Shown here: one piece after another, positions 56,719 to 64,000 of the stretch
Layout: each line of letters starts with the position of its first letter
Numbering within the stretch: the stretch's first letter is position 1
Assembly (NCBI GenBank): GCA_003278465.1
Contig: QCFC01000006.1
Coordinates: 22,620 to 86,619, forward strand
DNA length: 64,000 nucleotides
Reading direction: 5' to 3'
Origin: Prochlorococcus sp. AG-363-B04
GTDB lineage: Bacteria > Cyanobacteriota > Cyanobacteriia > PCC-6307 > Cyanobiaceae
Notes under the pieces: generated by a model
What the model was told of the DNA's origin: nothing
Databases searched by the model: none
What the model saw: the letters and a program-made list of their open reading frames with translations, nothing else
Translations under genes and position numbers: made by a program

Positions 56719-57660
56719 ATGGTTTCAACAGCCCCAAAAGCTGCAGTTTCTCAAAAACGTCGTAGCAGTGATCCAATCAGCTGGTACTTAGCCACTATTG
56801 GGAGAATTCCTCTACTGACTCCAGCAGAAGAGATTGAACTGGGTAACCAGGTTCAAACAATGATGAGCCTCACGGAAGATGGTTCAGTCTCGATTGAAAG
56901 TGACAAGCTCACTGCTCAACAGCGTCGAATGGTTCGTATAGGTAGACGAGCCAAAGAACGCATGATGAAAGCTAATCTGAGGCTTGTAGTCAGTGTTGCT
57001 AAAAAGTATCAAGGCAAGGGCCTTGAACTTTTGGATCTTATCCAAGAAGGCTCTCTTGGCCTTGAACGCGCAGTAGAGAAGTTTGACCCGACACGTGGTT
57101 ACAAATTCTCAACATATGCTTTTTGGTGGATAAGACAAAGTATGACTCGTGCGATTGCTTGTCAGTCAAGAACAATTCGTTTGCCAGTCCATCTCAGCGA
57201 AAGGCTTACAACAATTAGGAAAGTAAGCCTTGATTTGGCTCATAAGTTGGGAGCAATGCCAAGTCGCCTTGAGATAGCAGAAGCAATTGATATGCCTCTT
57301 GAGGAGTTGGATTCTCTTTTAAGACAGGCACTTACAACTAGCAGTTTGGATGCGCCTGTTAATGGTGAAGAAGGAAGAAGTTTCCTTGGAGATTTAATTG
57401 CCGATGCTTCTGATTCAGAACCTTTAGATAAAGTTGAGCAGAGAATTCATCATGAACAGCTTTCTCGATGGTTAAGTCATTTAAGTGAGCAAGAACAGCA
57501 TGTCCTTAGATTGCGTTTCGGGCTTGAGGGTAATGAGCGCCATACTCTTGCAGAGATAGGAAGGTTATTAGAAGTTTCTCGTGAGAGAGTTCGTCAGGTT
57601 GAATTGAAAGCTCTTCGTAAGCTTCGCAATCTCACAAGAAAGCTTCCCAGCGGAATTTAG
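56719..57660 (+). CDS. Group 2 sigma-70 family RNA polymerase sigma factor
   Basis: A 313-residue sigma factor. ATG 56719 follows GGGGACC and is preferred over the TTG at 56704. Region 1.2 includes DPISWYLATIGRIPLLTPAEE, region 2 includes NLRLVVSVAKKYQGKGLELLDLIQEG (read in two parts) and KFSTYAFWWIRQSM for -10 recognition. Region 4 ends with LRLRFGLEGNERHTLAEIG and SRERVRQVELKALRKLR, the helix-turn-helix for -35. It lacks the long region 1.1 of the primary sigma factor, so it is an alternative, group 2 (SigB-to-E-like) cyanobacterial sigma factor. Confidence 0.9.
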   Translation: MVSTAPKAAVSQKRRSSDPISWYLATIGRIPLLTPAEEIELGNQVQTMMSLTEDGSVSIESDKLTAQQRRMVRIGRRAKERMMKANLRLVVSVAKKYQGKGLELLDLIQEGSLGLERAVEKFDPTRGYKFSTYAFWWIRQSMTRAIACQSRTIRLPVHLSERLTTIRKVSLDLAHKLGAMPSRLEIAEAIDMPLEELDSLLRQALTTSSLDAPVNGEEGRSFLGDLIADASDSEPLDKVEQRIHHEQLSRWLSHLSEQEQHVLRLRFGLEGNERHTLAEIGRLLEVSRERVRQVELKALRKLRNLTRKLPSGI

Positions 57661-57714
57661 AACATCCCTGGAATGAAAGACTTCCTCATGATTTTTTACC
57701 TTTGAATTGATTTT

Positions 57715-58821
57715 TTATTCTTCAGCCCAAATATATCGAGTTAGTTCTTTGGAATCTGGCTCAGGAGCTTGTAATGCAAATTCAACTGCATCATCAACTT
57801 CTTGTGTGATCTCTTTTTCAATTTCTCTTAATTCATTTGCTTTGACTAATGAATTGTTTATAAGGTCATTTTCTAGTGTTATTAGAGGGTCTCGTTCTGC
57901 CCAGAAGCTTTTTTCATCTTCACTTCTAAGTTCATCCGGATCTGCTAATGAGTGACCTCTGAAGCGATAAGTCAGACATTCCAGAAGTGTAGGCCCTTCA
58001 CCGTCTCGAGCTCTTTGAATAGCTCTTTGAGCAGCTGCTCGTACCGCAAGAACGTTCATTCCATCGACTTCTTCACCAGCCATTCCAAAAGAAGCCGCCT
58101 TTCTCCATATTTCAGGGTCACTAGTTGCTCGATCATGAGCCATTCCTATGGCCCATTTGTTGTTCTCTACAACGAAAAGTATCGGTAGCTTCCACAGTTG
58201 GGCCATATTTAGACATTCGAAAAATTGACCATTGTTACAAGTACCGTCACCAAAGAAAGCCGCTGTAACTGCGTCGCTATTTTGTTCCCCGATTGCATCT
58301 CTTTTGTATCTACTTGTGAACGCTGATCCGAGCGCAACTGGAATCCCTTCCCCTATGAATGCATAACCTCCTAAGAGGTGATGTTCTTTTGAAAATAGAT
58401 GCATAGAACCTCCTCTTCCTTTACTACAACCTGTTTCTTTCCCAAAAAGTTCACTCATTACTTCACGGGCAGGTACACCTGCACTTAGGGCATGAACATG
58501 GTCTCGATATGTGCTGCAAAACCAATCGTGTTTTTTCTTCATTGCACCTATCACGCCTGTGCTCACAGCCTCTTGACCGTTATAGAGATGAACAAAGCCA
58601 AACATTTTTCCTCGGTAATACATTTCTGCGCATTTGTCCTCAAAGCGTCTCCCTAGGGTCATATCTCTAAAGAGTTCTAAGCCAGTTTTTTTATCGACAA
58701 CTGCTGGCTCATAAGAAGCCATTGTTGAGATCCTCTCAGCATGAGGACTTGCGGAATTATCAGTCCCAGAGGCCTTTTTTGAGGTTGTATTTGCTTGGTG
58801 GTTCATTTCCATTCGCTGCAT
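57715..58821 (-). CDS. pdhA: Pyruvate dehydrogenase E1 component, alpha subunit
   Basis: A 368-residue TPP enzyme. A low-complexity N-terminus of ~35 residues precedes [54 protein letters not shown] KGRGGSMHL, and the TPP motif [14 protein letters not shown]...[10 protein letters not shown] are intact. The [15 protein letters not shown] segment holds the phosphorylation-loop region of E1-alpha. It forms the pyruvate dehydrogenase complex with E1-beta, E2 and the E3 lpd at 46736-48193. A divergent paralogue is at 1-815. Confidence 0.95.
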   Translation of the reverse strand: MQRMEMNHQANTTSKKASGTDNSASPHAERISTMASYEPAVVDKKTGLELFRDMTLGRRFEDKCAEMYYRGKMFGFVHLYNGQEAVSTGVIGAMKKKHDWFCSTYRDHVHALSAGVPAREVMSELFGKETGCSKGRGGSMHLFSKEHHLLGGYAFIGEGIPVALGSAFTSRYKRDAIGEQNSDAVTAAFFGDGTCNNGQFFECLNMAQLWKLPILFVVENNKWAIGMAHDRATSDPEIWRKAASFGMAGEEVDGMNVLAVRAAAQRAIQRARDGEGPTLLECLTYRFRGHSLADPDELRSEDEKSFWAERDPLITLENDLINNSLVKANELREIEKEITQEVDDAVEFALQAPEPDSKELTRYIWAEE

Positions 58822-58910
58822 AGATTTAAGACTTTAATGTCCAGTGGATAAGAAATATGCAAAATCCCTCTCTATGTCTAGAGTTTGATGCCAATGGGCT
58901 TCATTAGCTG

Positions 58911-60974
58911 GTGGAATTGCCAATTGATCATTTTCGCTTACTTGGCGTTAGTCCATCTGCCGAAGCTGATGCAATATTGCGTGCATTGCAACTTCGGTTG
59001 GATCGATCTCCAAGTCAAGGTTTTACCTATGAGTCATTATCTCAGAGAGGTGAACTGCTCCAACTATCGGCTGATTTGTTAACAGATCTTGAGCGACGTC
59101 AAGAGTATGAAGTTGCCTTGCTTGGTGGAGCATCAGGTCTTGAATTTCCTTCAAGAAGGGAGGTAGCAGGTTTGATTTTGCTTTGGGAGGCGAATGCTTC
59201 TCAAGAGGCTTTTCAACTTGCTTGTAAGTGTCTGCAGCCTCCTCAGGCTCCAGCCTTGGGAAGTGGCAGAGAAGCTGATTTGACTTTGCTTGCAGCTCTT
59301 GCTTGTAGAGATGCATCTAATCAAGAGCAGCAGCTTCGCCATTACGAAGCTGCTGCATCTCTATTGCAAGAAGGAATTCAATTGCTACAGCGAATGGGCA
59401 AGCTTGCCGAATATCGTAATTTCTTGGAAGAAGACCTTGAATCTTTATTGCCTTATCGAATCCTGGATCTTGTTAGTAGAGATCTAGGAGACAAGACTTC
59501 TCGTGTGGAAGGGATACGGCTTTTAGAGAAGTTTGTTCACCAAAGGGGAGGACTTGAAGGTAAGAGTGTTTCATCATTAAATGTTGGAGGGCTACATCAA
59601 AATGAATTTGAGATCTTTTTCCAGCAAATACGTAAGTTTCTAACAGTTCAGGAACAAGTTGATTTATTTATTAGTTGGCAAAAAGCTGGATCTACAGATG
59701 CTGGATTTCTTCTTGTAATTGCACTTGTAGCTGTTGGTTTTTCTCGACGCAAGCCAGAGATGTTGCATCAAGCCAAAAGACATCTTCAGCGAATTGATCT
59801 TGATGGTCTCGATGCATTGCCTTTGTTAGGTTGTCTTGACCTACTTTTGGCTGATGTAGAACTTGCTAAAACACGATTTGAGAGTAGTCAGGATTCTGGC
59901 TTAAAAGATTGGTTAGATAATTACCCAGGAGCTAGTCTTGGCGCACTTTGTGATTACTGTTGTGATTGGCTCCGAAGAGATGTTTTGCCTGGATATAGAG
60001 ATGTAGATTCGAAATTTGTTGACCTTGAAGCTTGGTTTGCTGATAGGGAGGTTCAGGCTTTTGTCGAGAAATTAGATCAGAAGGGAAATAGAGGAAAATT
60101 AAATTCAAAAGCTTTTTCTTTCTTATCTTCACTTGCTAGTGAAAACTCTTTCTCTATAGAGTCTTTTGGTTTAAAACCAGATGACTTGGATTCTTTGGAT
60201 TCTAATGAGAAGGATAGCAATTTAGATGAGCAAAAAACATTTTCTGAAGTTCCAGTTTCATCTGAGGATATTTCAGATATTGACAAACAATCATCTAAAG
60301 AAATTTTCGAATCTATTCTCAATAATTCGTTGTATGTTGCAATCAAAAGATTTCATAAATTTTATAAACCATTTTTGATGATTTCAGTCGTCTCTATAGC
60401 TTCTATCTGTGCAATTATTTATCAGGATCCCTTTGGCTTTAGAAAGAAAAAATTAGTAGAGATTCCTCAGAATTCCTCTTCATCGCAAGTGAATATTACG
60501 GAGGATAGTAAACGTAAACAAGAAGAAGAAAACATAGAAGAAGCTAGTGACTCTTCTCGGCAAATTGACTTTAATGAAACCACCCTAACTTCTAAACAGC
60601 CTAGTAAGAGACAGCTTAAATCTGCAATAGAGGCTTGGCTATTAAGTAAGTCAGTTATTCTTTCAGGAGGAAAGACTGATATTTTACCCATGGTGGCTAG
60701 AAAGCAATTGCAAAATCGTGTTAAGAAAGAGAGAAAAGAAGATCTATCCTTAAAGAGGACAAAAATCATTCAAGCAGACATAATTTCATTTGATATTGTT
60801 AGTAGGGCTCCTAATCGGATTGAGGTAAAAACAATTATTTCTTATAGAGATAAGGTCTTGGAATCTTCAGAAGATATTGTTTCTGAGAGCTTCATTCCCA
60901 AGTTATCCGTTAACTATGTTTTTGGTCGTGACGAGGATTCTTGGAGGATTCATGATTACATCAGTGGAAGCTGA
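58911..60974 (+). CDS. ftn2: Cell division protein Ftn2/ZipN (ARC6 homologue)
   Basis: A 687-residue cyanobacterial division protein, GTG start at 58911. The N-terminus (residues 1-70) is a J-like domain that opens LPIDHFRLLGVSPSAEAD but lacks an HPD motif. A long helical region (~75-450) follows. One membrane span is at ~485-505 (FLMISVVSIASICAIIY). The C-terminal domain (~550-687, with AIEAWLLSKS and SFIPKLSVNYVFGRDEDSWRI) is the ARC6/DUF4101 part, which faces the periplasm. ZipN binds FtsZ (32475-33587) and stabilises the ring at the membrane. Confidence 0.9.
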   Translation: MELPIDHFRLLGVSPSAEADAILRALQLRLDRSPSQGFTYESLSQRGELLQLSADLLTDLERRQEYEVALLGGASGLEFPSRREVAGLILLWEANASQEAFQLACKCLQPPQAPALGSGREADLTLLAALACRDASNQEQQLRHYEAAASLLQEGIQLLQRMGKLAEYRNFLEEDLESLLPYRILDLVSRDLGDKTSRVEGIRLLEKFVHQRGGLEGKSVSSLNVGGLHQNEFEIFFQQIRKFLTVQEQVDLFISWQKAGSTDAGFLLVIALVAVGFSRRKPEMLHQAKRHLQRIDLDGLDALPLLGCLDLLLADVELAKTRFESSQDSGLKDWLDNYPGASLGALCDYCCDWLRRDVLPGYRDVDSKFVDLEAWFADREVQAFVEKLDQKGNRGKLNSKAFSFLSSLASENSFSIESFGLKPDDLDSLDSNEKDSNLDEQKTFSEVPVSSEDISDIDKQSSKEIFESILNNSLYVAIKRFHKFYKPFLMISVVSIASICAIIYQDPFGFRKKKLVEIPQNSSSSQVNITEDSKRKQEEENIEEASDSSRQIDFNETTLTSKQPSKRQLKSAIEAWLLSKSVILSGGKTDILPMVARKQLQNRVKKERKEDLSLKRTKIIQADIISFDIVSRAPNRIEVKTIISYRDKVLESSEDIVSESFIPKLSVNYVFGRDEDSWRIHDYISGS

Positions 60975-61043
60975 TAGCCTTTCGAATAAAATGAGTTGCT
61001 AAATTAATTTTCATTTGTCCCCTGTTGTTTATCATTTTCAATC

Positions 61044-62513
61044 ATGTTTGATGAGCTTTCGGCCCGTTTTGAAGATGCGGTTAAGGGGCTGAGGGGAGAG
61101 GGGAAGATTAGTGAAACTAATGTTGAGGGCGCTCTGAAGCAGGTTCGAAGAGCCCTTTTGGAAGCGGATGTAAGTTTGGCGGTTGTTCGAGACTTTGTTG
61201 ATGAGGTTAGAGATAAGGCTATTGGAGAAGATGTTGTAAGAGGCGTTAGTCCTGATCAAAAATTCATACAAGTTGTTCATAAACAACTTGTTGAAGTAAT
61301 GGGAGGAGCTAATGCGCCTTTGGTTAAGGCTGAGCAAAGTCCTAGTGTTGTATTAATGGCGGGGCTGCAAGGGGCTGGGAAAACCACTGCTACTGCAAAG
61401 TTAGGGCTTCATTTGAAGGAGTTGGGCAACAAAATTTTAATGGTTGCTGCTGATGTATACAGGCCTGCGGCCATTGATCAGTTAAAAACTCTCGGTTCTC
61501 AGATTGATATAGAAGTTTTTAGCTTGGGCTCTGATTCCAAGCCAGAAGAGATTGCAGTATCGGCTCTTGAAAAGGCACGAGAAGAATCATTTGATTATTT
61601 ATTAGTTGATACGGCAGGTCGACTTCAGATTGATTCAGACATGATGGGCGAGATGGTTCGAATACGAACAGCGGTTGAGCCTGATGAGGTCTTACTTGTT
61701 GTCGATTCGATGATTGGTCAGGAGGCAGCTGATTTAACTCGGGCATTCCACGAGAAGGTAGGCATTACTGGTGCTGTCCTGACCAAGTTAGATGGAGATT
61801 CAAGGGGAGGAGCAGCTCTTTCTATTAGAAAAGTTAGTGGGAAGCCAATTAAATTTGTAGGTACTGGAGAGAAGGTTGAGGCTTTACAGCCATTTCATCC
61901 CGAAAGGATGGCAAGTCGCATCTTGGGGATGGGAGATGTGCTTACTTTGGTTGAAAAAGCTCAGAAGGAAGTAGAAATAGCTGACGTTGAGAAGATGCAG
62001 AAGAAGCTACAGGAAGCGACTTTTGATTTTTCAGACTTTTTGAAGCAGATGAGATTGATAAGGCGAATGGGATCTCTTGGCGGCTTAATGAAAATGATGC
62101 CAGGAATGAATAAAATTGATGATGGAATGCTTAAGCAGGGTGAAGACCAATTAAAGAAGATTGAGGCAATGATTGGTTCTATGACTCCCGACGAGAGGAG
62201 TCAACCAGAGTTATTAGCTGCTCAGCCTTCAAGAAGGAAGCGAGTAGCTATTGGTAGTGGGCATAGACCAGCAGAGGTGGACAAGGTTTTGGCAGATTTT
62301 CAGAAAATGCGTGGATTGATGCAGCAAATGTCTAGAGGCGGAGGTCTTCCTGGTATGCCTGGTATGGGAGGTTTTCCTGGAATGGGGAATTTAGGTGGAT
62401 TCCCAGCTGGTGGAGATAGTTCTTCTATGCAGACTCAGGCAGGTCGCGGATCAGGAGTTAATCCAAGACGTCAAAAACCTTTCAAGAAGAAGAAGGGCTT
62501 TGGAGATCTTTGA
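61044..62513 (+). CDS. ffh: Signal recognition particle protein Ffh
   Basis: A 489-residue SRP GTPase. The N domain (1-95) starts MFDELSARFEDAVK. The G domain has P-loop GLQGAGKTTATAKL, DVYRPAAIDQL, DTAGR and TKLDGD. The M domain (~300-440) binds SRP RNA, with GGLMKMMPGM and the Met-rich FQKMRGLMQQMSRGGG. The C-terminal Gly/Met-rich tail (GMPGMGGFPGMGNLG) is an extension. The RNA partner is in the same window (32355-32452). Confidence 0.96.
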   Translation: MFDELSARFEDAVKGLRGEGKISETNVEGALKQVRRALLEADVSLAVVRDFVDEVRDKAIGEDVVRGVSPDQKFIQVVHKQLVEVMGGANAPLVKAEQSPSVVLMAGLQGAGKTTATAKLGLHLKELGNKILMVAADVYRPAAIDQLKTLGSQIDIEVFSLGSDSKPEEIAVSALEKAREESFDYLLVDTAGRLQIDSDMMGEMVRIRTAVEPDEVLLVVDSMIGQEAADLTRAFHEKVGITGAVLTKLDGDSRGGAALSIRKVSGKPIKFVGTGEKVEALQPFHPERMASRILGMGDVLTLVEKAQKEVEIADVEKMQKKLQEATFDFSDFLKQMRLIRRMGSLGGLMKMMPGMNKIDDGMLKQGEDQLKKIEAMIGSMTPDERSQPELLAAQPSRRKRVAIGSGHRPAEVDKVLADFQKMRGLMQQMSRGGGLPGMPGMGGFPGMGNLGGFPAGGDSSSMQTQAGRGSGVNPRRQKPFKKKKGFGDL

Positions 62514-62597
62514 TACGCAGCAGAGTAGAGTTACTGTTTGGCGAAAGTTTTACCTGACTCGCCGATTTAATCTTCCTTAAATTAAAGTGAAACAACG

Positions 62598-62978
62598 ATG
62601 ATCAAGCTTCGCCTCAAGCGGTTTGGGAAGAAAAGGGAAGCTAGTTTCCGATTGGTAGCTTGCAATAGCACCTCTCGTAGAGACGGTCGCCCTTTGCAAG
62701 AGTTAGGCTTTTATAACCCTCGAACAAAGGAGACTCGTTTAGATACTGAAGCTCTTCGATTAAGACTCGGTCAGGGGGCTCAGCCAACTGATGCGGTCCG
62801 CTCTTTGCTGGAAAAGGGCGGATTACTTGAAAAAACTATTCGTCCTGCTGAAATTATTGGAAAAGCGAAGCAGGAAGAAGCAAGAAAAGCTTCTACAAAG
62901 AAAGAAAAAGAAGTAAAAGAATCAATTAAGACTGAGGGGGAAAATTCAGGTTCCTCTGATAAGACTTCTGAAGCCTAA
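62598..62978 (+). CDS. rpsP: 30S ribosomal protein S16 with charged C-terminal extension
   Basis: A 126-residue S16. The conserved ~80-residue core starts [18 protein letters not shown], has [22 protein letters not shown] and ends near [14 protein letters not shown]. The remaining ~40 residues are a Lys/Glu-rich extension ([16 protein letters not shown]) found in cyanobacterial S16. Its stop TAA shares its last base with the ATG of phoH, so the two are translationally coupled. It follows ffh by 84 bases, a common rpsP-ffh neighbourhood. Confidence 0.95.
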   Translation: MIKLRLKRFGKKREASFRLVACNSTSRRDGRPLQELGFYNPRTKETRLDTEALRLRLGQGAQPTDAVRSLLEKGGLLEKTIRPAEIIGKAKQEEARKASTKKEKEVKESIKTEGENSGSSDKTSEA

Positions 62979-63976
62979 TGAATGCATTGGAGGAAGCTAC
63001 CGAATCAGGTTGCTTCGCCATAGATTTGCCTGATGCTGATGCAGCCTTGGCTTTATCAGGATCACGTCAGCAGAATCTTAAGTACCTCGAGGGGATTACA
63101 GGCGCAACTATTGTTCTTAGAGGGCTTCAAATCGAGATAACAGGTAGATCTTCTCAATTGGAGAGAGCATCATCTGTAATAGGGCTTTTGAGACATCTTT
63201 GGGAAGAAGGGCAGGCAATCTCATTAGTTGATTTAGAAGCTGCGATTAGATCTTTAGATACTGGTCGGAGTCACGAACATGCAGAACTTGGTGCAAAGGT
63301 TCTGGCTCGAAATCAGCGAGGGGCATTATTGCGTCCTAGGACTCTTCGGCAGAAGGCTTATCTGGAGGCAATGGAAAGATATGACCTTACATTCGCAATT
63401 GGTCCTGCAGGGACAGGAAAAACTTTTCTTGCGACTGTTCTTGCAGTGCGTCTTTTAACTGAGAGAAAAATTGAGCGAATAGTGCTTACGAGACCAGCAG
63501 TAGAAGCAGGTGAGAGGCTTGGATTCCTTCCTGGTGATTTACAACAAAAGGTAGATCCTTATCTAAGGCCACTTTATGACTCCCTTCATTCATTACTTGG
63601 ACAAGATAAAACTTCAACATTGTTAGAAAAAGGTGTAATTGAGGTAGCTCCTCTCGCTTATATGCGAGGACGTACTTTGGACGAGGCATTTGTGATCCTC
63701 GATGAAGCTCAGAACACAACTTCTGCTCAAATGAGGATGGTTCTTACTCGGTTGGGCGAACAGTCAAGAATGGTTGTTACTGGAGATATAACTCAGGTTG
63801 ATCTTCCTTCTGGGCAGTTGAGTGGTCTGGTGGAGGCTGCAGAAGTTTTGTCTAAAGTTAAGGGCGTTGCAGTTTGTAGGTTGACGGCATCTGATGTCGT
63901 TCGACATCCTTTAGTAAAACGTGTGGTTGAGGCTTATTCCAAGAGAGATACCGATAGGGGCATCCGCACAAAATAA
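62978..63976 (+). CDS. phoH: PhoH-family ATPase
   Basis: A 332-residue P-loop ATPase. The N-terminal ~90 residues resemble a KH-like or PhoH N-domain (FAIDLPDADAALALSG). The Walker A motif is IGPAGTGKTFLA, Walker B is AFVILDEAQN, and ARPAVEAGERLGFLPGD-like TRPAVEAGERLGFLPGD and VVTGDITQVDLP follow. PhoH proteins are linked to RNA metabolism and, in some bacteria, phosphate starvation. Start ATG 62978 overlapping the rpsP stop. The gene ends 24 bases before the window end. Confidence 0.92.
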   Translation: MNALEEATESGCFAIDLPDADAALALSGSRQQNLKYLEGITGATIVLRGLQIEITGRSSQLERASSVIGLLRHLWEEGQAISLVDLEAAIRSLDTGRSHEHAELGAKVLARNQRGALLRPRTLRQKAYLEAMERYDLTFAIGPAGTGKTFLATVLAVRLLTERKIERIVLTRPAVEAGERLGFLPGDLQQKVDPYLRPLYDSLHSLLGQDKTSTLLEKGVIEVAPLAYMRGRTLDEAFVILDEAQNTTSAQMRMVLTRLGEQSRMVVTGDITQVDLPSGQLSGLVEAAEVLSKVKGVAVCRLTASDVVRHPLVKRVVEAYSKRDTDRGIRTK

Positions 63977-64000
63977 TTTCCTCAATTAAGTTTTTTGCTG

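Noticed and set aside
61038..61337. 99-codon antisense frame within ffh
   Set aside because: Shadow of a conserved gene; no independent support.

Overview
The window reads as a chromosome segment of a marine picocyanobacterium, most consistent with a low-light Prochlorococcus of moderate-to-low GC. This is an inference from gene content, not a database match. Pointers are the ClpR-ClpP3 pair, the cyanobacterial division protein Ftn2/ZipN (ARC6-like), a FtsZ ending in the cyanobacterial IPEFLRLR tail, nickel superoxide dismutase with its maturation peptidase, a cyanobacterial-type PIN/TRAM membrane protein and very compact gene packing.

The first ~23.5 kb is an AT-rich accessory region for surface glycans. 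A minus-strand operon with overlapping genes (7369 down past position 1) carries a nucleotidyltransferase, a GmhA-type phosphoheptose isomerase, a methyltransferase, a zinc-type alcohol dehydrogenase, a cytidylyltransferase-kinase fusion (the two HldE domains in inverted order), two extended SDR sugar enzymes and a TPP-dependent E1-alpha protein cut by the window edge. Together they suggest synthesis of a nucleotide-activated, modified heptose. Next come a decayed FkbM methyltransferase with two in-frame TGA codons and a set of TPR-bearing glycan proteins: TPR+GT61, TPR+methyltransferase, TPR+GT9-like and a TPR-only protein. With them are a DUF6165-like protein, an FkbM enzyme, a radical SAM/SPASM-like protein, other methyltransferases and several unknowns. 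A GT4 glycosyltransferase and a polyprenyl-phosphate sugar-1-phosphate transferase (23.6-25.5 kb), which could start or extend the glycan, close the island.

From 25.5 kb onward the window is housekeeping. It holds cobD/cbiB-ilvC-clpP3-clpR, a PIN/TRAM protein, hemW convergent with and overlapping panB, and SRP RNA. The cell-wall and division group follows (ftsZ, a J-domain protein, ftsQ, a small membrane protein, ddl), then miaB, tRNA-His, an amidohydrolase plus FAD-oxidase pair, and a compact minus-strand block murA - tRNA-Leu(CAA) - argD - folC. Then come tRNA-Leu(CAG), a SpoU/TrmH RNA methyltransferase, lpd, trpC, a nickel-superoxide dismutase cluster (NiCoT-like transporter, sodX, sodN), an FKBP isomerase, a structured leader before a short Cys-containing peptide, lnt, mnmA, nnrD/E, a group 2 sigma factor, pdhA, ftn2/zipN, ffh, rpsP and phoH. 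Ffh and its RNA partner both lie here, as do the E1-alpha and E3 components of pyruvate dehydrogenase.

Observations most worth a second look: the inverted HldE fusion within a modified-heptose operon; pseudogene and C-terminal readings broken only by TGA codons; a W-anchored 33-residue TPR array; apparent noncanonical starts for cobD (CTG overlapping the ilvC stop) and sodX (catalytic Ser upstream of the first ATG); and several structured, unassigned intergenic RNAs (11483-11568, 45459-45520, 51501-51629). No CRISPR array, insertion sequence, integrase or rRNA gene was seen.
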